From assembly GCF_946886895.1 (NCBI RefSeq), contig NZ_CAMPJO010000004.1:248001-312000 (forward strand): 64,000 bases of DNA, in the 5' to 3' direction. Below the pieces are notes generated by a model. It did no database searches. It saw only the letters and a program-made list of their open reading frames with translations, and was not told where the DNA came from. The DNA comes from an uncultured Marinobacter sp. GTDB taxonomy: Bacteria > Pseudomonadota > Gammaproteobacteria > Pseudomonadales > Oleiphilaceae. A program made the translations under genes and the position numbers. This document shows positions 20,372-32,085 of the stretch, piece by piece; position 1 is the first letter of the stretch; each line of letters begins with the position of its first letter.

Positions 20372-20386
20372 GGGTGTGCGACACCC
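20372..20386 (+). repeat. Second hairpin in the malE-malF gap
   Basis: GGGTGT, loop GCG, ACACCC, flanked by further G- and C-rich sequence that could lengthen the stem. It lies just after the hairpin over the malE stop. Together they make a double stem-loop before malF, consistent with binding protein being made in excess over permeases. Confidence 0.5.
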
Positions 20387-20463
20387 GCCCCGGTTCCCAA
20401 CCGAGACGTCGATGAACATTGGCCGTCGCCCCGGTGGCGACGGCGTGCAACGGGCTGACTACA

Positions 20464-22005
20464 ATGATAACGGAAACCCTTTCCTCCCCCGGAATTGAAA
20501 GCAGACACGCCATGACCCGAGTATTCCTCAAGTGGGGCTCGCTGGCGCTACTTGTCGCCGCATCGCTCTATCTCATACTGGCCCTCTATGTGCAGCGTGA
20601 GTTTGTCTTCGCCATGCTGTTCCTGGTGCTGACCGCGTCGGCCGTGGCGGTGTTTGTCAGCAGAAAGCTCTACGCGCACCGCTATATCTTCCCGGCGATT
20701 GCCGGCATGGGCCTGTTCGTGATTTTTCCGCTGATGTACACCGTTGGCATTGGCTTCACCAATTACAGTGCCAGCAACCTGCTGAGCTTTGAGCAGGTGC
20801 AGGACAACCTGCTGAGCCGCAGCTATCAGTCCGGGTCGGTGCGTTACGAGTTCGATGCGTACAAGACGCCGGATGGCTATGTGCTGTACCTGGAAGGCGA
20901 CCATCAGGACCTGATCACTCCGCCCATTGATCTGGCCGCCGGCGAGACCCGCGCCCCGCTGTTTCCGGCCACATCGGTGCCGGAGGGCAAGCCTCTGCAG
21001 ATCCGTGATGTGATCAAACTGAGACAGGACCTGGCCGGCCTGAAGCTGATCACCGATGACAATCGCGAGCTTAGCCAGGCTACCCTGCGTTCGTTCGCCG
21101 CCATTCATCCGCAGTTCACCCTGCACGACAACGGCACGCTGACCAACACCCAGACCGACGTGACCTATTTTCCGAACCATGACATCGGCTTCTATGTGAG
21201 CGCCGAGGGCGAGAAACTGGTACCGGGCTGGACGGTCAATATTGGCTGGGACAATTATCTGAAGGTGGTAACCGACCCCAGTATTCGTGGGCCGTTTTTC
21301 CAGATTTTCGTCTGGACGCTGACGTTTGCCGTGGCCACGGTGATCTTTACCCTGGCCCTGGGTCTGCTGCTGGCGAACCTGCTGCAATGGGACCAGATCC
21401 GCGGCAAGGGTTTCTACCGCACCATGCTGATTCTGCCGTACGCGGTGCCGGCGTTTATCTCGATCCTGGTCTTCAAGGGGCTGTTCAATCAGAACTTCGG
21501 GGAAATCAACCTGGTTCTGGAAAGTCTGTTCGGTGTTCGGCCCGACTGGTTCAGCGACCCGACCCTGGCCCGTTCAATGATCCTGATCGTCAACACCTGG
21601 CTCGGCTATCCGTACATGATGCTGCTGTGCATGGGGCTCCTGCAGGCGATTCCCCGGGATCTCTATGAAGCGTCCGCGATGGACGGGGCGGGGCCGGTGA
21701 ACAATTTGTTCAACATTACCCTGCCGCTGATGATCAAGCCGCTGATGCCGTTGCTGATTGCCAGTTTTGCGTTCAACTTCAACAACTTTGTCCTGATTGC
21801 GTTGCTGACCGGAGGTGCGCCCGACATCCTCGGTGCCAGCACACCGGCGGGAACCACCGATCTGTTGGTGAGTTACACCTACCGCATTGCGTTCCAGGAC
21901 TCCGGGCAGAACTTTGGTCTGGCGGCCGCCATTGCCACGGCGATCTTCGTGGTCGTGGGCGCGTTGTCCCTGATCAACCTCAAACTGTCCAAGATCAAGG
22001 TGTAA
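20464..22005 (+). CDS. malF: Maltose ABC transporter permease
   Basis: Inner-membrane permease of 513 aa, the same size as E. coli MalF (514 aa). It has about eight helices and the large periplasmic P2 insertion between helices 3 and 4 (from about residue 105 to 275), the hallmark of MalF. The EAA loop is [20 protein letters not shown]. The start is uncertain: ATG 20464 gives the family length, and ATG 20512 is an alternative. MalF pairs with MalG and two MalK copies. Confidence 0.93.
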   Translation: MITETLSSPGIESRHAMTRVFLKWGSLALLVAASLYLILALYVQREFVFAMLFLVLTASAVAVFVSRKLYAHRYIFPAIAGMGLFVIFPLMYTVGIGFTNYSASNLLSFEQVQDNLLSRSYQSGSVRYEFDAYKTPDGYVLYLEGDHQDLITPPIDLAAGETRAPLFPATSVPEGKPLQIRDVIKLRQDLAGLKLITDDNRELSQATLRSFAAIHPQFTLHDNGTLTNTQTDVTYFPNHDIGFYVSAEGEKLVPGWTVNIGWDNYLKVVTDPSIRGPFFQIFVWTLTFAVATVIFTLALGLLLANLLQWDQIRGKGFYRTMLILPYAVPAFISILVFKGLFNQNFGEINLVLESLFGVRPDWFSDPTLARSMILIVNTWLGYPYMMLLCMGLLQAIPRDLYEASAMDGAGPVNNLFNITLPLMIKPLMPLLIASFAFNFNNFVLIALLTGGAPDILGASTPAGTTDLLVSYTYRIAFQDSGQNFGLAAAIATAIFVVVGALSLINLKLSKIKV

Positions 22006-22015
22006 GGAGCTTCTC

Positions 22016-22906
22016 ATGGCCATGGTTGAACCCCGCTCCACGAAGTACCGTGTGCTGGCGTCCCATCTGGGGATGCTGGCGTTCATTGTCGTCATTCTGT
22101 TCCCGCTGCTGATGGTGATTTCGATTTCCTTCCGCAGTGGTAACTTTGCCTCCGGCAGCCTGCTGCCTGAAAACCCGTCTCTGGAACACTGGTATCTGGC
22201 ACTTGGCATTCCCTATACCGGTGAGGACGGAGTCACGACCCAGCCGCCGTTTCCGGTGCTGCTGTGGCTCTGGAATTCCATCAAGATTGCGGTGGTGTCG
22301 GCGGTGCTGATTCTGGCGCTGTCCACCACCAGTGCCTATGCCTTTGCACGCATGCGATTTGCCGGCAAGGGGTTTGTGCTCAAGTCCATGCTGATTTTCC
22401 AGATGTTCCCGCCGGTGCTGTCTCTGGTGGCGCTGTACGCGCTGTTCGATCAGATCGGCAATCACGTAAGCTGGCTGGGGCTGAATACCCACGGCGCTGT
22501 GATTGTGGCGTCTCTGGGCGGCATGGCCCTGCATATCTGGACGATCAAGGGGTATTTCGACTCCATTGACCGCTCTCTGGAGGAGGCGGCCATTGTGGAT
22601 GGCGCCACGACCTGGCAGGCGTTCCGGTACATTCTGTTGCCGTTGTCGGTGCCGATTCTGGTGGTGGTGTTCATTCTGGCGTTCATTATGACGATCATGG
22701 AATACCCGATGGCGTCGATTCTGCTGGTGGATACCGACAAGCTGACGTTGGCGGTCGGGGCGCAGCAGTATCTGTATGAGCAGAATTACCTGTGGGGTGA
22801 TTTCGCGGCCGCCGCGGTGCTGTCCGGGCTGCCGATTACGGTGATTTTCCTGTATTGCCAGAAGTGGATTGTCGGCGGTCTGACGGCCGGCGGTGTCAAG
22901 GGCTGA
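22016..22906 (+). CDS. malG: Maltose ABC transporter permease
   Basis: Inner-membrane permease of 296 aa, the same length as E. coli MalG. It has six helices and a periplasmic segment after the first ([16 protein letters not shown]). The EAA loop is [22 protein letters not shown] and the C-terminus [11 protein letters not shown] is the usual MalG end that enters the MalK dimer interface. It follows malF by 10 bp with AAGGAG as ribosome site and ends the operon before a strong terminator. Confidence 0.94.
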   Translation: MAMVEPRSTKYRVLASHLGMLAFIVVILFPLLMVISISFRSGNFASGSLLPENPSLEHWYLALGIPYTGEDGVTTQPPFPVLLWLWNSIKIAVVSAVLILALSTTSAYAFARMRFAGKGFVLKSMLIFQMFPPVLSLVALYALFDQIGNHVSWLGLNTHGAVIVASLGGMALHIWTIKGYFDSIDRSLEEAAIVDGATTWQAFRYILLPLSVPILVVVFILAFIMTIMEYPMASILLVDTDKLTLAVGAQQYLYEQNYLWGDFAAAAVLSGLPITVIFLYCQKWIVGGLTAGGVKG

Positions 22907-22989
22907 CGTTTCCTATCTCCCAGGCCGCGACGGAAGATCCCGCGCGGTCTTTCCGCGACCTTTGCGTCTTCCAGCGTTAATTTTCGCGA

Positions 22990-23031
22990 CCCGGTCAGGC
23001 TAATCCCCCCCCTGCTGACCGGGATTTTTTG
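22990..23031 (+). terminator. Strong rho-independent terminator after malEFG
   Basis: CCCGGTCAG (22990-22998) pairs perfectly with CTGACCGGG (23015-23023), followed directly by ATTTTTTG. It lies about 85 bp after the malG stop and ends the malEFG transcript. Confidence 0.85.
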
Positions 23032-23081
23032 TATCTGTCGATCTTATATGTTTTCGGAGCAGGGCCGCCCGCACATCGGTC

Positions 23082-23172
23082 GGGAATGGCCTGCCAAAAC
23101 ACGCTGTTCATACGTCCCTGTACGCTCGGCTCCGCCATCCATGGCTCCGCACGGTTTTGGCAGGCCATTCCC
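23082..23172. repeat. 19-bp perfect inverted repeat, REP-like element
   Basis: GGGAATGGCCTGCCAAAAC (23082-23100) is the exact reverse complement of 23154-23172. The 53-bp centre is rich in GCTCGGCTCCGCC-type sequence and contains CCATCCATGG. No transposase or open frame is linked to it. It sits in the largest gene-free stretch of the window, 22907-23386. It looks like an interspersed palindromic or MITE-like element, and the copy number elsewhere in the genome is unknown. Nothing else coding is seen in that stretch. Confidence 0.6.
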
Positions 23173-23386
23173 AACCAATGCGCTACCTCATGAGCCGGTC
23201 GCCAACTGGCTGGTGGGTATTCAATGGTCGATCGACAGTGTTTGGTGGGCTATAACGAGGACAAAAAGGGGCCGGTACGTGACGGAACCGGCCCAAAGAG
23301 GTAACCCCGTTAGGGGTGATGACAGATCGAAATAAACAGGGGGCCGGAATCAGCCCCCTGGAAAAGGGAAGCGTGCCCGGTTGTGA

Positions 23387-24502
<1,116 letters not shown>

Positions 24503-24534
24503 ATCGTCTATCTTCTTGTTGGGTCGATTGAGTC

Positions 24535-26148
24535 TCAGAGTCGGGCAATGTCAACGCCCCAGGGCTCCAGTTTCAGGGTCTTGCCGTGCCACTGGCCACC
24601 AATGAACGCCGGTGTTCCGGTTTCTGGTTGTCCGGCGCCCGGCATGGTGATGGTTACCGGGGCATCGCTCAGGTTGAGGGCAACGACAAGCTGCTCGTCG
24701 CCGAGGCGACGGGTAAACACCAGGGTATTTTTCGGGCTTTCGCAGAATTCGATATCACCCTTGAGCAGAATCGGCTGTTTCCGGCGCCACCCCAGGAACG
24801 CCCGGTACGCTGCCAGCACCGAGTGGTCTTCGGCGTGCTGGACGGCTACGGCGGCATTGTAATGGTCATCATAAACCGGCAGCCACGGTCGTGCATCGGA
24901 GAAGCCGGCATGGGATTGCTGATGGTGCCAGGCCATGGGGGTCCGGCAGCCGTCACGACCCTTGTACTCGGGCCAGAAGTTGATTCCGTAAGGGTCCACC
25001 AGGTCTTCGTAGCGCAGCTCGGCTTCGGTCAGCCCCAGCTCTTCACCCTGATAGATGCAGACGCTGCCCCGGAGGGTGAGCAACATGGCCATGTAGGCTT
25101 TCAGTTGCTGTTCTGATTGTGCATTCCAGCGAGTGGCTACCCGGGCAACGTCGTGGTTGCCGATGGCCCAGCAGGGCCAGCCGTCGGTGAGCTTTTGCTC
25201 AATCGTGTCCACGGTCTTGTGGAAGAAATCCGCGCCATGCTGCTCGGTCAGCAGATCAAAGGAGTAGGCCATGTGCAGCTTGTCGCCATTGCTGGTGTAA
25301 TCCGCCATGGTCTGCAGTGAGTTGTCGTCGCCGATTTCGCCGACCGTGGTCGTGCCCGGATACTGATCCAGTAGCGCACGCAGGCGCTTCAGGAACCCGA
25401 TGTTTTCCGGACGGGTTTTGTCGTACTTGTGGAACTGGTAGGCGTAGGGGTTTTCCTTGCGTACGCCGATAGATCCTTCCGCCACCGCCTGGCTGGCGGG
25501 GTTGTCTCTCAACTCCGGGTCGTGGAAGCAGAAGTTGATGGCATCCAGCCGGAAGCCGTCAACGCCCCGGTCGAGCCAGAATTTTACGTCTGAAAGAACC
25601 TGCTCCTGCACCTCCGGGTTGTGGAAGTTCAGGTCCGGCTGGCTGGTCAGGAAATTGTGCAGGTAGTACTGCTTGCGGCGGCTGTCCCAGGCCCAGGCGG
25701 ACCCTCCGAACACCGACAGCCAGTTGTTGGGAGGCGTTCCGTCGGATTTCGGATCGGCCCAGACATACCAGTCGGCTTTCGGGTTGTCCCGGGTGGCCCG
25801 GCTTTCGGTAAACCATGGGTGCTGGTCTGAGGAGTGGCTGAGCACCTGGTCGATCATGATTTTCAGGTCGCGCTTGTGGGCTTCGGCGATCAGCTCGTCG
25901 AAGTCTTCCAGAGTGCCGAAGATCGGGTCGACGTTACGGTAGTCGGATACGTCGTAGCCGAAATCCTTCATCGGTGAGGTAAAAAACGGTGACAGCCAGA
26001 TTGCGTCCACGTTCAGGCTGGCGATGTAGTCCAGCTTGGCGGTGACTCCCGGCAGATCGCCGATGCCATCGCCATTGGAGTCGTAGAAACTGCGTGGATA
26101 AACCTGGTAAATGACGGCGCCGCGCCACCAGTCCGGATTCCTGATCAT
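24535..26148 (-). CDS. Alpha-glucosidase, GH13
   Basis: Cytoplasmic glycosidase of 537 aa in the oligo-1,6-glucosidase/alpha-glucosidase branch of GH13. It opens with [20 protein letters not shown], has [16 protein letters not shown] (region I), [10 protein letters not shown] with the nucleophile, VGEIGD with the acid and GNHDVAR (region IV). There is no signal peptide. It should cleave imported maltose and short dextrins to glucose. It is the first gene of an operon with malK and has a MalT-box-like element about 107 bp upstream. The exact linkage specificity cannot be read from sequence alone. Confidence 0.92.
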   Translation of the reverse strand: MIRNPDWWRGAVIYQVYPRSFYDSNGDGIGDLPGVTAKLDYIASLNVDAIWLSPFFTSPMKDFGYDVSDYRNVDPIFGTLEDFDELIAEAHKRDLKIMIDQVLSHSSDQHPWFTESRATRDNPKADWYVWADPKSDGTPPNNWLSVFGGSAWAWDSRRKQYYLHNFLTSQPDLNFHNPEVQEQVLSDVKFWLDRGVDGFRLDAINFCFHDPELRDNPASQAVAEGSIGVRKENPYAYQFHKYDKTRPENIGFLKRLRALLDQYPGTTTVGEIGDDNSLQTMADYTSNGDKLHMAYSFDLLTEQHGADFFHKTVDTIEQKLTDGWPCWAIGNHDVARVATRWNAQSEQQLKAYMAMLLTLRGSVCIYQGEELGLTEAELRYEDLVDPYGINFWPEYKGRDGCRTPMAWHHQQSHAGFSDARPWLPVYDDHYNAAVAVQHAEDHSVLAAYRAFLGWRRKQPILLKGDIEFCESPKNTLVFTRRLGDEQLVVALNLSDAPVTITMPGAGQPETGTPAFIGGQWHGKTLKLEPWGVDIARL

Positions 26149-26225
26149 GTTGCCTCGCTTGTCGTTCCGGGTGTGAGCAAGTTGTTATTGTGCAGACTTG
26201 AGTCATACTGCGGCCGGGGCGGCTC

Positions 26226-26239
26226 CCGTTCATCCTCCT
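26226..26239 (-). promoter_or_regulatory. Single MalT-box-like core upstream of alpha-glucosidase
   Basis: The minus strand reads AGGAGGATGAACGG and contains the GGATGA core of E. coli MalT boxes. It lies between the alpha-glucosidase start and the triple element at 26255-26286, in the opposite orientation to that element. This single site is weaker evidence than the triple element. Confidence 0.4.
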
Positions 26240-26254
26240 GCCGGACTTTTTGTT

Positions 26255-26286
26255 GGCGTAGTCCGGGGGAGGAGGGGGGCGTAGGA
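26255..26286 (+). promoter_or_regulatory. MalT-box-like triple element upstream of alpha-glucosidase-malK
   Basis: The plus strand reads GGCGTAG, 3 bp, GGGGGAGGAG, 3 bp, GGCGTAG. The centre contains a full GGGGAGGAGG, which fits the E. coli MalT consensus. It matches the element before malE at 24 of 32 positions. In both places the element points away from the gene it precedes (malE and the alpha-glucosidase). The surrounding gap 26149-26418 holds no gene. Confidence 0.65.
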
Positions 26287-26418
26287 GGGCGGAGACCGAT
26301 AGAGGAGTATTCACCGGATGCGAGGCGCAGCGGTGTTTCGGGTGTTAGTGGCGGCGTCCGGGGGCGCCCTGGCAGACTAGACCGCTGTCCGGCTGACCGC
26401 GCCGGACAGCGTTTCCGA

Positions 26419-27783
26419 TCACCGTTTCGGGCAGGTAATGGCAACCATCAGGCTGATCAGCCCGGAACCGGCCAGGGCGCCGACGAATGGCATCAGGGTG
26501 GGTATGCTGCCGGGAAAGCTGGCGGCTTCCAGGCCCGCCATAACAGTACCTCCGGACAGCCATCCCGGTAGGATGGCGCCCAAAACCCCCGCCAGACATC
26601 CCAGAATTGCCGCCCGGGTGTTCATTCTTCGCCAGAGCCCCATCAGAACGGGCAACACTGCTGTGGCGCAGAGCAGGTCCGCAATCAGGAACAGCCTGAG
26701 CACTGAAATGCCCTGAAGCGCCACCAGCACCACCGGAATCATCAGCACGACGGTGAACCAGCGGGCGCTGGTAATGGAGAGCCCCTTTTTCTCCGTAACC
26801 GCCAGTGAGGCGAGAGCGTTCTGCAGCGTGTCCACCGACGACGCCACCAGAGTGATCGCCAGAATCAGTGCCGGTAAGGCGAGCCAGGCCGGCGCATCGG
26901 TAAGCAACGCAAAGAACGGAATCGGCGGCTGGCCAAGATCCGCTCCGCTTATGGCTGCCAGGATGCCAAGGCCGCCCACTACGGTCACCACGGCGATGGT
27001 CACCACACCACCAAGCAGCGCGCCCTGGCTCAGGGCTTCAGTATCCCGGGCGGACCACAGCCGTTGCCAGTACCCCTGGTGAAACAGGTTGGCCGCGGTC
27101 ACCGCAATCACCAGCGTGAGGGCGACGCTGAGGGCTGTGGAGGCGGGAACATCCGGCAGTGCGGCGGGTGCTGCCTCCGGCAGCTTGTCGATCGCCACAA
27201 CGCTGACGATGGCCAGCAGGCCGATCAACAGCAGGGCCTGCCACTGATCGGTAACGATGCTGGCGCGAAGCCCTCCCACCGCTGTGTAAATCAATGTGGT
27301 AACCGCCACGCCAACCACCACGGTGCCACCACTAATGCCGGACAGAAGCGAGGTTATGGCGCCAATAGCAGTGAGTTCGGCAGTCAGGAAGCACAGCATA
27401 TACAGAACGGAGATTAGCGATACGTAATGCCGGACGCCCGTGCCGTAGCAGGCATCGGCAAACTCACCAATGCTGCGTCCCTGGGGCAGGAAACGACGGA
27501 TCGCGGGCCCGCAGAAGGCGAATACGATAAAGGGTAATGCGGCGCCAAGGGCATAACCTGCCAGTGCCAGGGGACCAACCAGGGCGCCCACCTCGGGCGG
27601 TGCGAACAGGATCCAGCCGCCCATGCCCGAGGCGAGAAATGAGAGCCCGAGCGCGCGGGCACCCTGGCTGTTGCGGGCGGTGATGTAATCATCCAGTCCG
27701 CCATCGGCCAGGCGCGCCCTCAGCCCAAGCCAGGCAAACAGGAACAGGGCTGCCGCCAGGGCCGCCGCAGTGGTGTAGATCAT
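26419..27783 (-). CDS. Sodium:solute symporter family protein
   Basis: Polytopic inner-membrane protein of 454 aa with about 12-13 hydrophobic segments over the whole length. The early pattern DDYITARNSQGARALGLSFLASGMGGWILFAPPE fits the sodium/solute symporter (SSS) family. The substrate cannot be told; proline, acetate, urea and sugars are all known in the family. It is upstream of the alpha-glucosidase on the same strand but separated by 270 bp with the MalT-like element, so it is probably a separate unit. Confidence 0.75.
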   Translation of the reverse strand: MIYTTAAALAAALFLFAWLGLRARLADGGLDDYITARNSQGARALGLSFLASGMGGWILFAPPEVGALVGPLALAGYALGAALPFIVFAFCGPAIRRFLPQGRSIGEFADACYGTGVRHYVSLISVLYMLCFLTAELTAIGAITSLLSGISGGTVVVGVAVTTLIYTAVGGLRASIVTDQWQALLLIGLLAIVSVVAIDKLPEAAPAALPDVPASTALSVALTLVIAVTAANLFHQGYWQRLWSARDTEALSQGALLGGVVTIAVVTVVGGLGILAAISGADLGQPPIPFFALLTDAPAWLALPALILAITLVASSVDTLQNALASLAVTEKKGLSITSARWFTVVLMIPVVLVALQGISVLRLFLIADLLCATAVLPVLMGLWRRMNTRAAILGCLAGVLGAILPGWLSGGTVMAGLEAASFPGSIPTLMPFVGALAGSGLISLMVAITCPKR

Positions 27784-27925
27784 GAAAGCTGTCTCCGCCG
27801 GTGATTGAGCGGGTTATAGTGCCACAGAGGTGCCGATCCGGCGAGACGAAGCGACCGTTTTGGGCTTATGCTTTAGTGACTGGTTTTTTTCTGTCCGGTC
27901 AGCCCGGGCAGGCAGGAGGTCAATA

Positions 27926-28246
27926 ATGAGCAATCGCAAAGCAGAACTGGAATCCCTGAGAGCGGACCTGACGGCCAGGCTGGCCCGTTATCATGCCCAT
28001 CAACATCGTGACGGAGGTCCGCTCGACAAGGATTCCGAAGAGCAGGCCGCGGAGGTCCAGAACGACGAAGTCGTGGACTCCCTGGAAACCGAAACCCGGG
28101 TCGAGCTGGTGCAGATTGAACATGCCCTTGAACGGATCGAGCACGGCTACGGCGACGACTGTGAGGTCTGTGGGGAAGCCATCGATCCGCGACGTTTACA
28201 GGTTTTGCCCTACACAACGGTCTGTGTGTCTTGCGCGCAAGACTGA
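27926..28246 (+). CDS. DksA/TraR-family zinc-finger protein
   Basis: Protein of 106 aa. Residues 1-70 are acidic and helical (coiled-coil-like), and the C-terminus has a C4 zinc site, CEVCGEAIDPRRLQVLP then CVSCAQ. Family members bind RNA polymerase through its secondary channel or act as short DksA paralogues. It is shorter than DksA (about 150 aa) and closer to TraR/YbiI types. The start ATG has a strong AGGAGG upstream, preferred to the in-frame 27830. It is convergent with the malT-like gene and not obviously tied to it. Confidence 0.85.
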   Translation: MSNRKAELESLRADLTARLARYHAHQHRDGGPLDKDSEEQAAEVQNDEVVDSLETETRVELVQIEHALERIEHGYGDDCEVCGEAIDPRRLQVLPYTTVCVSCAQD

Positions 28247-28268
28247 CACCCGTCCCTGGTGCCACTCG

Positions 28269-31025
28269 CTACTCTCCCTGGATCTTGCTAAGCAGGTCCT
28301 TGGCCAGCTCAATGGCCTCGGAACGATGACTGATGTTCTGCTTCTGGTACAGGCTGCGGATATGGGTCTTGACGGTCGTCGAGGCCACTTTCAGGTGCTC
28401 GGCAATCTGGTCGTTGGAAAGCCCTGCATGAATCAGGCTGAGGATTTGCCATTCGCGGCGGGTCAGCGGTGATGTGCGGATCAGCTCCGGCACATCGGGC
28501 CGATCAATGATGTCCTGAATGATGGCCTCGTCCAGAGAAATCCGGATGGCACGGCTGAAGTCCCGCTGTTGCTGGGCCAGTTGGATCAGTCGTTCGGTCC
28601 GCTGCAGTTCCATGCCCGCGATGGCATCCTCGTTGATCAGCGCCTTCAGAAGCACGATCAGTACTTTACCCAGCCGGAGAAAACTGCCCACCGCACCGGT
28701 GGTGCTGGCCAGCTGGAGCGCGGTTTTCATATGCTCCAGAGCCTGCGACCGTTCGTCCATCTGCCAGTAGAGATACGCCAGACCGATATGGTTCCGGTTC
28801 AGGTCGGTTTTCAGCCCGAACTCCCGGGCTACCGAGGTCAGCTCCTCCAGCAGCGGCTGGGCGGCCTGATACTGGCCGAGACTCATCAGGGCCCGGGCCC
28901 GGTTGCGCCCATTGCATTGATGGAAGTGATTGGTGGCCATGGCCGGGTTGCACGGTGGTGCAATGGTTAACCAGCGCTGAATGGCGTCTCGGTCCCGCAC
29001 TGCGTCCCAGTAGGACAGCATGGTGGCGTGAGCGTTGGCGACCCAGTCCAGATGGTAGTCGCCGGAGGCGAGCATCTTCTGGATCTTGGCGATGTAGTCG
29101 GCGCAGAGACTCTGGCGGCCGCGGGCCTGGGCGACTTTCGCCAGGGAGGTGTAACTCTGCACGTACCAGCGCTCGCCCTGGGCTTCCAGGATTTCGATGC
29201 CCTGAAGCGCGCACCGCTCGGCACTCTCGAGGTGGTGCCATTCCCACATGATCTGGCTGCGAATCCGGAACAGGAATTCCAGAATCGGCAAATGATTAAG
29301 CTGATTTTCCTCGGCGTACTGAAACGCCCGCTCCTGAACGTTGTACGCGCGCTGGAGCAGCCCCATGGCCACACTGATTTCACTTTGCTGGCACAGGGCC
29401 CACAGCACATTCTGGTGAGCCTGATGGGCGCGGGCCAGGTGCTCGGTGTCCTGCATTCGCGCCAGGGCTTCGTCCAGTTCCCCTTTGACAAAGAGTGCTT
29501 CGCCAATGACGGACGCCGCTGCCACCCGGGATGTCGGCAGGTAGCGGGCCTCCTGCTCAATGGCCTCCCGGGCCAGCGCCAGGGCCCGGTCGCCGTCACC
29601 GTAGTTCATCGCCACCTGGGCCCGGATGGCGCTGAATTCGCCGTGCACGGCCCGCTGGGTGTCTGCACTCATGGAGGCCTGTACCTGGGCTTCGGCGGCA
29701 GACAGCCAGTTCTCCACTTCGTCGAACTTGTACTGACCTTGCGCTACCCAGGCGCGCAGCAGCGTCAGCGTCGGATCGCGGGCAATGACCTCCTGGGGCA
29801 GGGTATCGAGGCATCGCTGCAACAGGGTGAACTGGCCCTCGGTAAAGAATTTCCGCCCGTGAATGCTCAGGACCTCGGTGATTCGATCGGGGTCGTCCGC
29901 CGCGATCGCGTGCTTGGCGGCGTCTTCCGCGTGGTTCAGTTCGAGCCAGGCATCGGCGGCCCGCTGGTGCAGTTCCCGCTGGTTTTCCTGGGTGGTGCAG
30001 GTCAGGAGATGCCTGAGATACACGGAAAACAGCGGATGGTAACGGAACCAGAGCGCGGAATTATCCACGGGGGTGATGAACAGTCCCATCGATAGCAGAC
30101 TGCTGAGCAGCGCCTGGCCGTCGGTATCGTCCATGACCCGCATGACCATGCCGGCATTGAACCGGTCAAGGATACTGGTGCGCAGCAGGAACGTTCGCTG
30201 CTGAGCGCTGAGGTTCTGGCCCACCAGTTCGTCAAAATAGTCAAAAATATGCTGGTTGCCGTGTTCAAGCTGGTCAACAAAGTCGCTGAACTCCACGCTG
30301 GTCGCGGCCGAGGCCGACAATAGCTGGAGGGCGGAAATCCAGCCTTCAACCCGGCGCACGGCCCGCTCGATATTTTCCCGGGACACCTCAAAGGGCAATC
30401 GTTTTTCCAGATAACGTTGGGCCTCATCGGCCTCGAACGCCAGCTCACGGCTGGTCATTTCGGCCATGCGTCCTTGCATTCGCAACTGGGCAACACCGAC
30501 GGGTGGCAGGGTTCGGCTGATCAGCACCAGGGTCAGTTGGGCCGGCAGGTGCCGTAGCAGGAAGCGGATGCCGCTGTGGATTTCCTGATTGTCGATCAGA
30601 TGGTAGTCGTCGAGAACCAGGTACAGGGGGTCATCGTCTGGTGGAAACTCTGCAAGCAGTTCCGTCAGGAAGGTCTCAAGGTCGGCAAAGCCGGTATCCC
30701 GGAGCGTCGACAGGGTGCTATCGCCGGCGCCGCCGGAAGCCTGCCGCAGGGCGTTGGCCAGGTAGCCGGCGAACCGGGCAGGGTCGTTGTCGCTGGTTTC
30801 AAGCCGGTACCAGGCTGATCTGGCCTCCATGGCTGCCAGGCGCTCCGCGATGGTGGTGGTCTTGCCATAGCCTGCCGGCGCGTGGACCAGCAGCAGGCTG
30901 ACCGGCTCCAGGCCGTGAAGCTGGTCATTGAATTTTTCTCTCGGTAACAGCGCGGGGGGCGCGGGCGGACGGGTGTTTTTGGCGGAAATGAACGTCAGCC
31001 GGCCCGGATTCAGTGTTGTTGTCAT
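28269..31025 (-). CDS. malT: MalT-like ATP-dependent LuxR-type activator
   Basis: Large STAND-type regulator of 918 aa (E. coli MalT is 901). The N-terminal NTPase has Walker A APAGYGKTTT (about 49-58) and Walker B LYLVLDDY near 120-130. The middle is a helical superhelix of TPR-like repeats. The C-terminal 65 residues form a LuxR helix-turn-helix (LTRREWQILSLIHAGLSNDQ then TVKTHIRSLYQK). MalT binds maltotriose and ATP and activates mal promoters. The assignment rests on size, the mal genes within 10 kb and the MalT-box-like elements at two mal promoters. AlkS-type regulators share the architecture and cannot be fully excluded. Confidence 0.75.
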   Translation of the reverse strand: MTTTLNPGRLTFISAKNTRPPAPPALLPREKFNDQLHGLEPVSLLLVHAPAGYGKTTTIAERLAAMEARSAWYRLETSDNDPARFAGYLANALRQASGGAGDSTLSTLRDTGFADLETFLTELLAEFPPDDDPLYLVLDDYHLIDNQEIHSGIRFLLRHLPAQLTLVLISRTLPPVGVAQLRMQGRMAEMTSRELAFEADEAQRYLEKRLPFEVSRENIERAVRRVEGWISALQLLSASAATSVEFSDFVDQLEHGNQHIFDYFDELVGQNLSAQQRTFLLRTSILDRFNAGMVMRVMDDTDGQALLSSLLSMGLFITPVDNSALWFRYHPLFSVYLRHLLTCTTQENQRELHQRAADAWLELNHAEDAAKHAIAADDPDRITEVLSIHGRKFFTEGQFTLLQRCLDTLPQEVIARDPTLTLLRAWVAQGQYKFDEVENWLSAAEAQVQASMSADTQRAVHGEFSAIRAQVAMNYGDGDRALALAREAIEQEARYLPTSRVAAASVIGEALFVKGELDEALARMQDTEHLARAHQAHQNVLWALCQQSEISVAMGLLQRAYNVQERAFQYAEENQLNHLPILEFLFRIRSQIMWEWHHLESAERCALQGIEILEAQGERWYVQSYTSLAKVAQARGRQSLCADYIAKIQKMLASGDYHLDWVANAHATMLSYWDAVRDRDAIQRWLTIAPPCNPAMATNHFHQCNGRNRARALMSLGQYQAAQPLLEELTSVAREFGLKTDLNRNHIGLAYLYWQMDERSQALEHMKTALQLASTTGAVGSFLRLGKVLIVLLKALINEDAIAGMELQRTERLIQLAQQQRDFSRAIRISLDEAIIQDIIDRPDVPELIRTSPLTRREWQILSLIHAGLSNDQIAEHLKVASTTVKTHIRSLYQKQNISHRSEAIELAKDLLSKIQGE

Positions 31026-31218
31026 CAGGATCTGCGTCTTGGAATGGAATCTCTCAGCCCCTGTTGATACCGGCTTTGGCCGTTGGCGTCAACTTCCCTG
31101 CTCACAGACAGATTTGAGGCACAGTTATCTTTAAGGGGTAAGGCTTTTCGGTATCTTACCGTAACAACATGTAACCCGTTCATGATCATGGGTAATAAAA
31201 ACAGGAACTTCGTCTGAC

Positions 31219-32019
31219 ATGCTGCTGGTGCTCGCCGGATCCATCCTTACATTCACCATGGTGCAGGAAGCCACCGTGGTTGAGCCCTACGAAAAGGGCA
31301 CGGTGGTTATTGAACAGAATGTGGATGCCAGTCCGGTTGAGCTGCGCACGGATGTCCGGGTGGAACCGCTGGTTGAGCAGAAGTACCGCAACATTGTGCG
31401 TCAGGCCTACGATTACAGCTGTGGCAGTGCGGCACTGACCACGGTACTGAACTACTACCTGGGGCGGACTCTGTCGGAACGGCAGGTCATGGAAGGCTTG
31501 CTGCACTACGGGGAAAGCGAACGGATCGTCCAGCGCCGGGCCTTTTCGATGCTCGACATGAAACGCCTGGTGACGGCACTGGGTTACCCCTCCGGCGGCT
31601 TCCGGGCAACCATCGACGATCTGAAGGATCTGGATCACCCGGCGATCGTCCCGATCGAGCACGCGGGCTTCAAGCACTTCGTGGTACTCAGGACCATCCG
31701 CGATGGCCGGGTTTACATTGCTGACCCGGCGGTCGGCAACCTGTCGTTCACGCTGGCCCAGTTTGAGCAGACCTGGGATGACAACGTGCTGTTTATAGTC
31801 TTTCCCGGTGGTGACAAACCGCTGGATAACCTCGAGCTCAAGGAAGAGGACCTGCGGTTTGTTGACGAGCAGACAATGACCCTCCTTGCACTGGAACGGA
31901 TGCCGGTCTTTCACGAGGCCACTGAACGGCGAATCCGGAACTTGCTGGAACGGCAGAAGAATAACCCCGACGGCAGTGTTGAAAACACCCGAAAACAATT
32001 GCACTACCGTCGCAACTGA
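31219..32019 (+). CDS. Secreted or membrane-anchored C39-family cysteine peptidase
   Basis: Protein of 266 aa. A short hydrophobic N-terminus (residues 1-14) may be a signal or anchor. The peptidase C39 triad is complete: Cys in YDYSCGSAALTTVLNYY (about 65-80), His in KHFVVLR and Asp in VYIADPAVGN. There is no ABC exporter fused to it, unlike bacteriocin processors. Size and lone-domain form resemble FapD of the Pseudomonas functional-amyloid operon. No upstream start fits because a stop lies in frame at 31183. It is divergent from malT and heads four co-directional envelope genes. The substrate is unknown. Confidence 0.8.
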   Translation: MLLVLAGSILTFTMVQEATVVEPYEKGTVVIEQNVDASPVELRTDVRVEPLVEQKYRNIVRQAYDYSCGSAALTTVLNYYLGRTLSERQVMEGLLHYGESERIVQRRAFSMLDMKRLVTALGYPSGGFRATIDDLKDLDHPAIVPIEHAGFKHFVVLRTIRDGRVYIADPAVGNLSFTLAQFEQTWDDNVLFIVFPGGDKPLDNLELKEEDLRFVDEQTMTLLALERMPVFHEATERRIRNLLERQKNNPDGSVENTRKQLHYRRN

Positions 32020-32085
32020 CACAACCGAGTGGCCGGGTGACCGGCCAGGTTCAGAACAATACCAATCAGGAATAAGGGAGTCAGG

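Noticed and set aside
23048..23335. 95-aa open frame in the malG-malK gap
   Set aside because: It runs across the 19-bp inverted repeat, has no ribosome site and no protein-like pattern.
28269..31025. AlkS-type alkane regulator for the MalT-like protein
   Set aside because: The architecture fits both, but no alkane hydroxylase genes are near and mal genes with MalT-type elements are. The alternative is kept only as a minor possibility.
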